DNA of 64,000 nt from contig CAZFVR010000001.1 in the NCBI GenBank assembly GCA_964522215.1, positions 1 to 64,000 of the forward strand, written 5' to 3'. The notes below the pieces were generated by a model, which did not search any database, was not told where the DNA came from, and saw only the letters and a program-made list of their open reading frames with translations. The stretch is from CAG-390 sp964522215. GTDB lineage: Bacteria > Bacillota > Clostridia > Oscillospirales > CAG-272. The translations under genes were made by a program, and so were the position numbers. The number at the start of each line of letters is the position of its first letter. The first letter of the stretch is position 1. Below, piece after piece: positions 8,386 through 15,917 of the stretch.

Positions 8386-8613
8386 TCATTCGACCTCGAT
8401 CATTTCGGCATCAGCCTTGCGAAGCGACAGCTCGTAGCCACGAACGGTGATCTCAAAGGGATCGCCAAGCGGCGCTACCTTGCGAACGGTGACATCGACG
8501 CCCTTGGTCAGCCCCATATCCATGATGCGACGTTTTACGGCGCCCTCACCGTGAAGCTTTACCACCTTGACCGTCTGACCGATCTCAACCTGCTTTAAGG
8601 TCTTCATCTTCAT
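8386..8613 (-). CDS. feoA: FeoA family protein (first copy, next to feoB)
   Basis: This 75-residue SH3-like FeoA protein has the usual pattern: GQTVKVVKLHGEG, then RRIMDMGLTKG, then the EITVRGYELSLRK strand pair. FeoA is a cytoplasmic partner of FeoB. The open frame extends 41 codons upstream, but AAGGAGGAG stands five bases before the ATG at 8613, which also gives normal family length. Confidence 0.93.
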   Translation of the reverse strand: MKMKTLKQVEIGQTVKVVKLHGEGAVKRRIMDMGLTKGVDVTVRKVAPLGDPFEITVRGYELSLRKADAEMIEVE

Positions 8614-8656
8614 GCTCCTCCTTGATGTTTTTCTTGTATGTAGCGGCTCGTGGCCG

Positions 8657-8869
8657 TTAAACCATGATCCTTTGAGCCATCTCTGCACTGATGGCAACGC
8701 GCGAGCCTTTGATATTAACGATGACGTTTCCGCCAAGCGTTGTTATTACCATAACGGTTCCGCCAACAACAAACCCAAGGTTTTCAAGGTGCTGTCTCAC
8801 TTCCCCGCTCCCGCCTATCTTTCTTACCGTATTTTCCTCGCCGATCTCGGCAAGACTTAGTGGCATCAT
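8657..8869 (-). CDS. feoA: FeoA family protein (second copy, operon head)
   Basis: This 70-residue FeoA-type protein carries the diagnostic HLENLGFVVGG and NIKGSRVAIS segments. It is the first gene of the operon, with GGAG nine bases before the ATG. Two distinct FeoA paralogues before one feoB are common in Clostridia; whether they act as a pair on FeoB is not known. Confidence 0.92.
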   Translation of the reverse strand: MMPLSLAEIGEENTVRKIGGSGEVRQHLENLGFVVGGTVMVITTLGGNVIVNIKGSRVAISAEMAQRIMV

Positions 8870-8899
8870 TTTTATATCTCCGTTTATGCAGCGCCATCA

Positions 8900-8917
8900 G
8901 GTTAGCCAAAGCTAACC
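8900..8917. promoter_or_regulatory. palindromic operator, feo leader
   Basis: GGTTAGC-CAAA-GCTAACC lies between the promoter and the first feoA and would block elongation or initiation when bound. Confidence 0.75.
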
Positions 8918-8933
8918 AAACGGCTGAATTTTG

Positions 8934-8951
8934 GGTTAGCCTACGCTAACC
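8934..8951. promoter_or_regulatory. palindromic operator at the feo start site
   Basis: GGTTAGC-CTAC-GCTAACC begins seven bases downstream of the -10 box and covers the expected transcription start, the classical position for a repressor. Confidence 0.8.
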
Positions 8952-8958
8952 GTAGTAT

Positions 8959-8987
8959 ATGATACATCAACAAGCGAAAAATGTCAA
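8959..8987 (-). promoter_or_regulatory. promoter of the feo operon
   Basis: On the minus strand, TTGACA (8987-8982), a 17-bp spacer and TATCAT (8964-8959) form a good sigma-A promoter. It is bracketed by operators at 8934 and 9031. Confidence 0.75.
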
Positions 8988-9030
8988 GCCTTTTTTAGAA
9001 AAATATTCATTTTCGGCAAGTTCAACATTA

Positions 9031-9048
9031 GGTTAGCAACAGCTAACC
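9031..9048. promoter_or_regulatory. palindromic operator upstream of the feo promoter
   Basis: GGTTAGC-AACA-GCTAACC lies 44 bp upstream of the -35 box. With the two downstream sites it could support cooperative binding or looping. Confidence 0.7.
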
Positions 9049-9073
9049 GCGTATGTGGTAATATTGCCCTATC

Positions 9074-9123
9074 AAAAAAACGATCCTCTCAGAATGCCGT
9101 GCAAGGCGGCATTCCGAGAGGAT
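9074..9123 (-). terminator. terminator of the MFS/phosphodiesterase operon
   Basis: ATCCTCTC and GAATGCCG arms pair across a seven-base loop with one mismatch. On the minus strand the stem is followed by seven T residues. It lies 58 bases after the phosphodiesterase stop. Confidence 0.88.
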
Positions 9124-9180
9124 AAGTATTCTGTTCGCTTTTTGGGGACTCAAGCCATATGACAGGCAGGAGCGCGGTGT

Positions 9181-9996
9181 TCATCTCAAGTTTTTGGGAT
9201 CGATATGCTCAAATATCCTGCCGACTGCCGTGGAGCGCGCGGCGGTGTATTCTTCATTTGTTCTTATCGTCCACAAAAACAGCGGTGCATGAAACAGCTC
9301 GGTACAGAGCCTGACCGGTATACTGCGCTGCCATTTGATATCAGACGCTATAAAATCCGGGCGAGAAAGAAAGTTCAGCAGCATGGGCGTTGCCAAAAGA
9401 TTGGCAAAAAAGCTTCCTTTTTTATTTATCTTTAATAGGTTCGCCGTCAGCTGTCCGCGCAAAACACGCGGGCGGTTCTTTCTAAACCAATTGAGGAGCA
9501 ATGGGTTAAAGGACTCAACGCAATAGTAGCCATCATAATCGTCAAGCAGCGCCGCAAGCTTTTCACAAAGCTCTGTGTCATAGCCTTTAAGCTCGATCAA
9601 AAGCGGGGTGGAACTGTCGATGCGGGCAAGGACATCCTCAAAGCAGGGGATGCGGTCACAGCTGCCCGTTATGCCGACCCAACTGAGCTCGGATGCGGTA
9701 AGCTCACTCACCCTCTCCGGGCGGCCGCACAGGCGGTCCAGGGTATCATCGTGAAAGACCATTATCTCGCCGTCGGCCGAGAGCTGAACATCCAGCTCAA
9801 TTCCGTAGCCGGCGCGATCTGCGGCCATAAAGCCGGGCATGGTATTTTCCGCAATATCGTCACCCCAAAGGCCTCGGTGCGCATAGTCTGTCTTAAGCGG
9901 CTCGATAGACGTTTTTGCCTCCCGCCGCGGCATTACCGCCCAAAGGTACAGCACACAAAGAAGCGCCAACACAAAAATAATCAGCAATGCAGTCAT
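9181..9996 (-). CDS. glycerophosphodiester phosphodiesterase family protein
   Basis: This 271-residue protein has one N-terminal membrane helix and a GDPD TIM barrel. Visible motifs are HRGLWGDDIAENT, ELDVQLSADG and VFHDDTLDRLCG, which supply the metal and catalytic residues (HR...E-D...H). It should hydrolyse glycerophosphodiesters to glycerol 3-phosphate and an alcohol at the membrane. The ATG overlaps the stop of the MFS gene by one base (TGATG), so translation is coupled. The natural substrate is not evident. Confidence 0.88.
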   Translation of the reverse strand: MTALLIIFVLALLCVLYLWAVMPRREAKTSIEPLKTDYAHRGLWGDDIAENTMPGFMAADRAGYGIELDVQLSADGEIMVFHDDTLDRLCGRPERVSELTASELSWVGITGSCDRIPCFEDVLARIDSSTPLLIELKGYDTELCEKLAALLDDYDGYYCVESFNPLLLNWFRKNRPRVLRGQLTANLLKINKKGSFFANLLATPMLLNFLSRPDFIASDIKWQRSIPVRLCTELFHAPLFLWTIRTNEEYTAARSTAVGRIFEHIDPKNLR

Positions 9997-11606
9997 CAGA
10001 TATCATCTCCGTCCCCGAGCGACTCAAGCGCTCCTTTTTTCTGTGGCTTTGAATCGCCGTGTTTTACAAAGCTCATCGTAACGAGTGCCGCGACAACGCA
10101 TATCGCCGCATACGGAAATAGCGTTCGCATGCCGAGCTTATCCATCATAAAGCCCGAAAGCACAGGAGTGAGCGTTTGCGCCGCCATGCTTGCGGTGTAG
10201 TAAAAGCCTGTGTATCTGCCAACGTCGCCGCCGCGCGCAAGCTCCACGACCATTGGAAAGGAGTTGACATTTATAGTTGCCCAGCCGATACCGGCAAGCG
10301 AGAATATGACCATCATTACGGGGAGCGGCGTGCCGTTGGTCAGAAATGCCGCAACGGTAAAGGCCGCGCCAAGCAGTATAACACCTGCTATTATCATCTT
10401 TTTGCGGCCAAAACGCGAGGATAGCACGCCAACCGGGATAAAGGATATAAGTGCCGCCACATTGGCAACCAGCAATGTGCTGTTATAGTCAAGCCCCAAA
10501 ACATTGCCTGCGTAAACCGAATATTTACTGGTGACCGCGTTGTATCCGAAATACCAAAGAACGACGGATGCGAGTATCAGGACCAGCGAGATAAGCTCAC
10601 CGCGCGAAAGGCGAGATCCGTCAGTGTGACGATCGGAACTCACCCCATCTCCATCGCCGCTCTTCCCTACTCCGCCTCCGGAGCTCTCATCCGAACTCTC
10701 ATCGATTTCCAAGGCGCGGCTCTCCTCCTCCATACGGCGCACCATTTTAGGCTCATTTACCGTTATCATGAATGCGCCAAGACAAACGAGCATAAGCCCA
10801 CCGACGATCAGAAAATACCCGGTATAGCTCATAAAGGTATTTGCCGTACTGCCGGTACCAAGCAGTATGCCAAGTCCCAATATCAAACTGCCGCCAACAG
10901 TCCCCATAAGATTGATCACTGCATTGCCCTTGGAGCGCAGGGGTTTTGGAGTGACATCCGGCATAAGTGCCACGGCAGGTGTGCGGAATGTGGCCATTGA
11001 AAGCAACAGCAACAGCAGGATGGCTATAAAGCCGACAAGCACCGCGATATTCTCTGCTGTGATCTCGGTCCTGACATACGCCTGTCGCGCGGGGACAACA
11101 TAGGCGGTATAATCGTCATCCGCCTTGCCTGAGCCGTCCGCCCTCTCTGACGGAATTGCCGCAAACTCATCGCGGGTGAATCTATCCGACAGCACAAAGC
11201 GTTCGCCGTCCGGGGTGACGAGCAAGTCTTCGCCCTTTGCATCGTATATGAGATAGCGTGCCTCGGGGCTGTCGATATCACCGATCAGACCAAGACGATC
11301 AAGCTGCAAGCCGGATACCCAAGAGAGCGCCACGAGCGCCGCAACGGCAAGGATAGTTCCGCCGAGTATAAAAGGCGTACGTCTGCCGAGCTTTGAGCGG
11401 CATTTATCGGACAAAACACCGAACAGCGGCAGCAAAAACAGGGCAAATATATTATCAAGCGCCATTATAAAGCCGGATACGCCCTGCGACATTCCGAAAC
11501 GGTCGGTAAGAATTTTTGGTATTATGGTATCATACGCCTGCCAAAAGGCGCAAATGAGAAAGAATGCAAATCCCACGCACACTGTACGTTTTGTGTTCAG
11601 CTTCAT
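9996..11606 (-). CDS. MFS transporter (glycoside-pentoside-hexuronide / SLC45-like)
   Basis: This 536-residue permease has about 12 membrane helices. The first pair is followed by GVLSDKCRSKLGRRTPFI, the cytoplasmic loop signature of this MFS branch, which mostly carries sugars. A 70-residue soluble insert stands after the fourth helix region, and a long Asp/Ser/Gly-rich central loop lies between the two halves. The substrate cannot be read from sequence. AGGAGG precedes the ATG. It is co-transcribed with the phosphodiesterase, which may suggest import of a glycerol-linked compound (inference). Confidence 0.8.
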   Translation of the reverse strand: MKLNTKRTVCVGFAFFLICAFWQAYDTIIPKILTDRFGMSQGVSGFIMALDNIFALFLLPLFGVLSDKCRSKLGRRTPFILGGTILAVAALVALSWVSGLQLDRLGLIGDIDSPEARYLIYDAKGEDLLVTPDGERFVLSDRFTRDEFAAIPSERADGSGKADDDYTAYVVPARQAYVRTEITAENIAVLVGFIAILLLLLLSMATFRTPAVALMPDVTPKPLRSKGNAVINLMGTVGGSLILGLGILLGTGSTANTFMSYTGYFLIVGGLMLVCLGAFMITVNEPKMVRRMEEESRALEIDESSDESSGGGVGKSGDGDGVSSDRHTDGSRLSRGELISLVLILASVVLWYFGYNAVTSKYSVYAGNVLGLDYNSTLLVANVAALISFIPVGVLSSRFGRKKMIIAGVILLGAAFTVAAFLTNGTPLPVMMVIFSLAGIGWATINVNSFPMVVELARGGDVGRYTGFYYTASMAAQTLTPVLSGFMMDKLGMRTLFPYAAICVVAALVTMSFVKHGDSKPQKKGALESLGDGDDI

Positions 11607-11681
11607 GGCGGTCGCCTCCTGTTTGGATATTTAAATGATTTATTATCTTGCTTGTTTTTTATCTGACTTGATGTTCACGCA

Positions 11682-12308
11682 TCAGCGCCGATCAAGCATA
11701 TATTTGACCTTAAGTGCGGCGGCCTGCGTTTTGCCGTCGGTTATCTCGCCGCTAACTATCTTATCGCAAAGGTCGGAGAGCGGCATGGATACAACATCCA
11801 AAAACTCATCGTCGTCAAGTGCCTGCTCACCGAAAGTCAGCCCCTCGGCAAGATACATGTGTATCACCTCGTCAAGTATGGCGGGTGAGGGATAAAAATC
11901 GCCAATGTGGGTGAGTGCGCGACACTCAGCGCCCGTTTCCTCGCGCAGCTCGCGCAGTGCCGCCTCAACAAAGCGCCCCTCGCGGCGTTCCGCCTCCTCA
12001 AGCTTGCCGGCGGGCAACTCGATAAAGCTCCGCTGCTCCGGATACCTGAATTGGCGCACCAAAAGCACTTGCCCGTCATCGGTAAGCGGTAAAACGCACA
12101 CGCCACCCGGATGCCTCACCACCTCGCGTGTGGTCAGTGCGCCGTTTGGAAGCACCACGGTATCCTGCTCTATGCGCATCACACGCCCCTCAAACACCTT
12201 GCGCCTTGCCATTTTTTGCTCGGCTTTTTGGTGAAACTTCGCCGCCACCTCATCGCATTCCGGCTTCGCCGACATGGCTACCTTTACGCTGTTATATTCT
12301 TTGTTCAT
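11682..12308 (-). CDS. NUDIX hydrolase, ADP-ribose pyrophosphatase type
   Basis: This 208-residue protein has the ADP-ribose pyrophosphatase layout: VLPNGALTTREVVRHPGG, QFRYPEQRSFIELPAGKLE, then the Nudix helix ending RELREETG. The Nudix box carries about four extra residues (ERREGRFVEA) between the first Glu and RE. It probably hydrolyses ADP-ribose to AMP and ribose 5-phosphate. The frame is open upstream for 49 codons, but GGAGG stands eight bases before the ATG at 12308. Confidence 0.88.
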   Translation of the reverse strand: MNKEYNSVKVAMSAKPECDEVAAKFHQKAEQKMARRKVFEGRVMRIEQDTVVLPNGALTTREVVRHPGGVCVLPLTDDGQVLLVRQFRYPEQRSFIELPAGKLEEAERREGRFVEAALRELREETGAECRALTHIGDFYPSPAILDEVIHMYLAEGLTFGEQALDDDEFLDVVSMPLSDLCDKIVSGEITDGKTQAAALKVKYMLDRR

Positions 12309-12401
12309 TCCGCACCTCCGATACCGGTAGCAACGCAAGCATCTCCGCGCCACTCGGCGACGAACTGCGCATTCTACGGTATATTTTTTATCTATGATTA
12401 T

Positions 12402-12430
12402 AGTATACAGCAAAAAGCAGTTTTTGTCAA
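12402..12430 (-). promoter_or_regulatory. promoter of the NUDIX gene
   Basis: On the minus strand, TTGACA (12430-12425), 17 bp, TATACT (12407-12402). The leader is about 90 nt. Confidence 0.8.
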
Positions 12431-12500
12431 AGCTTTTATCGCGATATACGCACAAATGTGTAATTTTTTATTATTTCATCTCGACACATGCTCCACGCAC

Positions 12501-12529
12501 TTGAAATTTGATGCTTTTTGTGGTATGAT
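12501..12529 (+). promoter_or_regulatory. promoter of tcdA
   Basis: TTGAAA (12501-12506), 17 bp, TATGAT (12524-12529). A short GCAAC/GTTGC hairpin follows in the leader at 12542-12554. Confidence 0.7.
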
Positions 12530-12585
12530 ATTGACGTCACCGCAACTTTGTTGCAAAAAAGACCGAAAAGTGAGGATGGCTATCT

Positions 12586-13308
12586 ATGCTTGACAGTTCA
12601 AGAACAGAATATCTGCTTGGAAGCGAGGCCGTGGAGCGACTGCGGCGCGCTCACGTTGCGTTGTTTGGTGTTGGCGGGGTCGGTGGCGCGGTATTTGAGG
12701 CGCTGCTTCGTGCAGGGGTGGGCGAGATCACCGTGATCGACGGAGATGATGTTGCACCGTCCAATCTCAACCGCCAACTGATAACGGATCTCCCATCCAT
12801 AGGTCGCCCTAAAGTTGACGTGGCCGCCGACCGTGCCGCGCTCATCGCCCCCGAATGCAAGGTGAACCGAATAAACACATTTTATCTGCCGGAGAATGCA
12901 GAGGAGCTGGGGCTGGACTTTTCGTCCTTTGATTACATAGCCGACTGCATAGATACCGTTACGGCAAAGCTTGATATAATAACGCGTGCGTATCATCTCG
13001 GCACGCCGATCATATCGGCAATGGGCGCGGGCAACAAGCTCCACCCGGAGCTTTTTGAGATCAGCGATATCTATAAGACCTCCGTTTGCCCACTGGCACG
13101 TGTTATGAGGCGGGAGCTGCGTGCGCGAGATGTGCGAAAGCTGTGCGTGGTATATTCCAAAGAGCCTGCCCGCGAATATGCAAAAATGCCGCCGCCCGAG
13201 GGGGAACGCGGTCGTATACCCCCGGGTAGCGTATCCTTTGTTCCGCCCGTGGCGGGATATATAATGGCCGGCAGGATAATAAGAGATCTCACGGATGTGG
13301 GAGAATAA
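12586..13308 (+). CDS. tcdA: tRNA threonylcarbamoyladenosine dehydratase TcdA (ThiF/E1-like)
   Basis: This 240-residue E1-like enzyme closes t6A37 of tRNA to the cyclic form, using ATP. The nucleotide loop is FGVGGVGGAV, followed by DGDDVAPSNLNRQ, the adenylation signature, and later YIADCIDTVTAK and SAMGAGNK. There are no zinc-binding CxxC pairs, as expected for TcdA and unlike MoeB/ThiF. GAGGA precedes the ATG. It stands alone, divergent from the NUDIX gene. Confidence 0.9.
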   Translation: MLDSSRTEYLLGSEAVERLRRAHVALFGVGGVGGAVFEALLRAGVGEITVIDGDDVAPSNLNRQLITDLPSIGRPKVDVAADRAALIAPECKVNRINTFYLPENAEELGLDFSSFDYIADCIDTVTAKLDIITRAYHLGTPIISAMGAGNKLHPELFEISDIYKTSVCPLARVMRRELRARDVRKLCVVYSKEPAREYAKMPPPEGERGRIPPGSVSFVPPVAGYIMAGRIIRDLTDVGE

Positions 13309-13317
13309 AAGCCGAAA

Positions 13318-13363
13318 AACACCAAAGGCTTCGCGGTGCTTATGCCGCGAAGCCTTTGGTGTT
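13318..13363 (-). terminator. terminator between tcdA and the E2-like gene
   Basis: A perfect 19-bp stem, AACACCAAAGGCTTCGCGG and its complement, has an eight-base loop. Five T residues follow on the minus strand, so it mainly ends the E2-like transcript; it may also serve tcdA. Confidence 0.9.
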
Positions 13364-13366
13364 TGG

Positions 13367-14365
13367 TTAGTCAATATCCTCGATCACCTTATCCGGTCGC
13401 TTTTCAAGCACATCCGGATGCTCAATAAGCTTTTTGTAAAGCTTAAAGGCCGATGCGTAGTAATGCCCATCGCATATACGCTCATCGGTAACGACCTTAA
13501 CATCCATATATTTACGGCGAGTCAGCACTCCCTTGCGGTCATATTCATAGCAGAGATTTTTTGTTCCGTACGATATGAACACCGGCAGGTTACCGAAATC
13601 ATAGATGTGATGGTAGATAGGCTTAATGCCGAGCGAACCCATGCTGGTAATTATCATAGATCCGTGAAAAGGACTGAGCTTTATCAGTCCCTTGGGCAGC
13701 AGGCCTATGTAGTCAAGGCAACGCAGAATAAACACTGTAAATCTGAGCAGCTGACCTGGGATGATAGACAGGACTTTGCTGAGCTTATCGAAATCGGTGG
13801 GGTTCTCCATCGATGCGATAGCTGCTTGAGCTGTTTTATCAAATTTCTCGTAAACCTCATCAAGGGTATCTGCGGGATCAAATTTAACCTTGATGACTGT
13901 TTCCGGAGCGTTGAGCGACAGCTCCTTTTTGACCGTCATTACAAAGACGATCTCGTTACGTGCGAAGATCTTTTGGCCGCTTACGAAACGGTTGATGCCC
14001 GGGCGTTGAGATACCGTCCTCAAATACGCCGCAAGCAATACATGGAGTGCCGAAAAATGGATCTTTCCCTCTCTGACCTTGCGCCGACAAAGATCATCGA
14101 CACGGCTGACCTCCAAACGATCGTAAAAGGTGTTAAGCGCGTCACAGCGCTTCGGCATGATGTAGGGCATAAGACGCAGGACAGGCTGTATCGTCTTTAT
14201 CCTGCGACCGTCACTACGATCGCCGAGACGTCTCTTGCGTTTGCGGTAGGCAAGCGGACTCTCCTCAGTCGCGCCACTGTCTGTGTCCTCGGTCGGCTCG
14301 ACCTCCACAGGCTCGGCACTATCGACTGTTGCTACCTCGGAAGCGACATCTTTTTCGTTTTCCAT
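13367..14365 (-). CDS. 2-oxoacid dehydrogenase E2-like acyltransferase-fold protein, catalytic His absent
   Basis: This 332-residue protein has an acidic, disordered N-terminus (about 45 residues), a basic patch, then a single CAT-fold domain related to the E2 catalytic core. There is no lipoyl domain and no E1-binding domain. The active-site segment, normally HRxxDG, reads ERICDG, so the catalytic His is replaced by Glu. Other core segments (PFHGSMIITSMGSLGI) are kept. A classical acyltransferase role is unlikely; function unknown. The frame offers an ATG six codons earlier, but GGTGGT stands ahead of the ATG at 14365. No E1 or E3 genes are nearby. Confidence 0.75.
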   Translation of the reverse strand: MENEKDVASEVATVDSAEPVEVEPTEDTDSGATEESPLAYRKRKRRLGDRSDGRRIKTIQPVLRLMPYIMPKRCDALNTFYDRLEVSRVDDLCRRKVREGKIHFSALHVLLAAYLRTVSQRPGINRFVSGQKIFARNEIVFVMTVKKELSLNAPETVIKVKFDPADTLDEVYEKFDKTAQAAIASMENPTDFDKLSKVLSIIPGQLLRFTVFILRCLDYIGLLPKGLIKLSPFHGSMIITSMGSLGIKPIYHHIYDFGNLPVFISYGTKNLCYEYDRKGVLTRRKYMDVKVVTDERICDGHYYASAFKLYKKLIEHPDVLEKRPDKVIEDID

Positions 14366-14411
14366 TGTGTCACCACCTTTCATTATCCGTCACCCGCATA
14401 ACGGACATGCT

Positions 14412-14440
14412 ATTATACTATATTTTTTTTGTAAAATCAA
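14412..14440 (-). promoter_or_regulatory. promoter of the E2-like gene
   Basis: On the minus strand, TTGATT (14440-14435), 17 bp, TATAAT (14417-14412). Confidence 0.75.
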
Positions 14441-14578
14441 TAGGTAAAGCAGATAAAATGTCCCCCATCGGATAAAAAATTATCAAAATAATTTACATAC
14501 GCTCGTTTTGCCGCGAAATGCTTGCCGTCATATATTTTAGATCCGCAAATGGTTTATATTACGTACACAATATTGCAG

Positions 14579-14614
14579 TTGACTTTTTGCTTTATATATT
14601 GTATAATATACAAT
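14579..14614 (+). promoter_or_regulatory. promoter of rnhA with a palindrome over the -10 box
   Basis: TTGACT (14579-14584), 17 bp, TATAAT (14602-14607). The -10 box lies inside the palindrome ATTGTAT-AAT-ATACAAT (14598-14614), which could be a repressor site. Confidence 0.75.
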
Positions 14615-14647
14615 GTATATTTTTAGCCGATAACAAAGGATGCACGC

Positions 14648-15091
14648 ATGAAACACGTTGATATATATACCGACGGAGCTTGCTCCGGCAATCCCGGCCC
14701 CGGCGGATGGGGGGCTGTGCTCGTTTACGGAGAACGCGAACGCGAGCTTTCCGGCGGCGAGGCGCACACCACCAACAATCGCATGGAGCTTACCGCCGCA
14801 ATACGTGCGCTTGAGGCGCTTCGTGAGCCGTGTGATGTATTACTGACGACCGACTCCAAATATCTTTGCGACGGACTTGATAAAAAATGGGCCGAGGGCT
14901 GGCGCCGCCGCGGTTGGAAAAAGAGCGACGGCTCTCCCGCGCTCAACCCGGACCTTTGGGAGCGGTTGCTCTCCCTTTGCTCCACTCACCGTGTGACGCT
15001 CTCCTGGATACGCGGACATGCAGGCCATGAATACAACGAGCGTTGCGACCGTCTTGCGGTTGCCGCCGCCGAGCAATTTAAAAACGCTTGA
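14648..15091 (+). CDS. rnhA: ribonuclease HI
   Basis: This 147-residue enzyme cleaves RNA in RNA-DNA hybrids, for example at R-loops and primers. All catalytic acids are visible: D9 in YTDGACSGNPG, the Glu of NNRMELTA, the Asp of TTDSKYL and the last Asp of NERCDRLA. The basic handle region (KKWAEGWRRRGWKK) is present, as in the E. coli type. It has its own promoter. Confidence 0.95.
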   Translation: MKHVDIYTDGACSGNPGPGGWGAVLVYGERERELSGGEAHTTNNRMELTAAIRALEALREPCDVLLTTDSKYLCDGLDKKWAEGWRRRGWKKSDGSPALNPDLWERLLSLCSTHRVTLSWIRGHAGHEYNERCDRLAVAAAEQFKNA

Positions 15092-15200
15092 TCTTAATTT
15101 TTAATTTTTACAGCCGACGACAAGGATCAGAGCAAAAACAAAAAACACACAATGCGCGGCATTTTGCACGCGTCAAAGGAAAGGCAGACTGATCAATCAA

Positions 15201-15857
15201 ATGAAGATCGATTCAAAAAAGCTTATGATAGCACTGCTCATAATAACAGCGCTGATACTTACCGCCCTGCTAATATACGGCGGCTTTGCGCTGGGGCGTA
15301 ATGGCGGTGACGAGAGCACAGAGACGCCCGCCGGCAGTACTGCTGCGCCGGATACTTCAAACACAAAAAGCAGCACCGACTCACAAAGACCGGATGATAC
15401 ATCCATCACCGAGCCGCTTCCTACCACATCATCCGGTGACGAGACGACCTCCCCGGAGCCGCCGCCCGCGACCTACCAAGCCAAAAGCGGCAGGATAATT
15501 GCCGACGAGGCAGCCCTGCTATCCCTTGTGATAGATTGGGAGACAGTATCCCGCACCGCAGACACCGCTGAGGTCAAGCTGACACTTAAGGTGCGCAGTT
15601 ATTCCCTTTTTGTTTCGGAAAGATATAACTGTGAGTTCAAGTTTTTGGGTGAGGCGTACAGCTACACCGCCCCCGCCATTGCTTACGATGGTGCTGACCG
15701 CACAGAGTTTGCCGTATATGAGACCACGCTCGCCATGCCGCTGGTAGGCGGCTGCGGCAGTGCCGAGATATCGGCCGTCTGGCCGTTTCACGGTGTTTAT
15801 GCAGGCGTGAATATAGACGAGCTTGCCATAAACGGTTTTATAGAAATAAAAGACTAA
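15201..15857 (+). CDS. membrane-anchored extracellular protein of unknown function
   Basis: This 218-residue protein has a short basic N-terminus and one hydrophobic helix (about 9-31) that can act as an uncleaved anchor. An extracellular stalk of about 60 residues rich in Thr, Ser, Pro, Asp and Glu follows, then a beta-rich domain of about 125 residues. No family was recognised. It stands 60 bases upstream of lon, but no functional link is evident. Confidence 0.7.
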   Translation: MKIDSKKLMIALLIITALILTALLIYGGFALGRNGGDESTETPAGSTAAPDTSNTKSSTDSQRPDDTSITEPLPTTSSGDETTSPEPPPATYQAKSGRIIADEAALLSLVIDWETVSRTADTAEVKLTLKVRSYSLFVSERYNCEFKFLGEAYSYTAPAIAYDGADRTEFAVYETTLAMPLVGGCGSAEISAVWPFHGVYAGVNIDELAINGFIEIKD

Positions 15858-15890
15858 AGATAACAACAGATAATCAATTAGATCAACCTT

Positions 15891-15917
15891 AAGGAAGCTT
15901 CTGCCGATGCAGAAGCA
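15891..15917 (+). promoter_or_regulatory. structured ribosome-binding site of lon
   Basis: AAGGAAG (15891-15897) is followed at once by a hairpin, GCTTCTGC (15897-15904), loop CGAT, GCAGAAGC (15909-15916). The TTG codon at 15918 follows one base later. Folding brings the Shine-Dalgarno and start codon together; unfolded, they are about 20 bases apart. Confidence 0.5.

Noticed and set aside
8900..9048. Repeated palindromes as a CRISPR array
   Set aside because: Spacing is irregular, the units are short perfect operators around a promoter, and no cas genes are near.
13295..14401. 368-codon plus-strand frame opposite the E2-like gene
   Set aside because: It reads through a strong terminator and has no recognisable domain.
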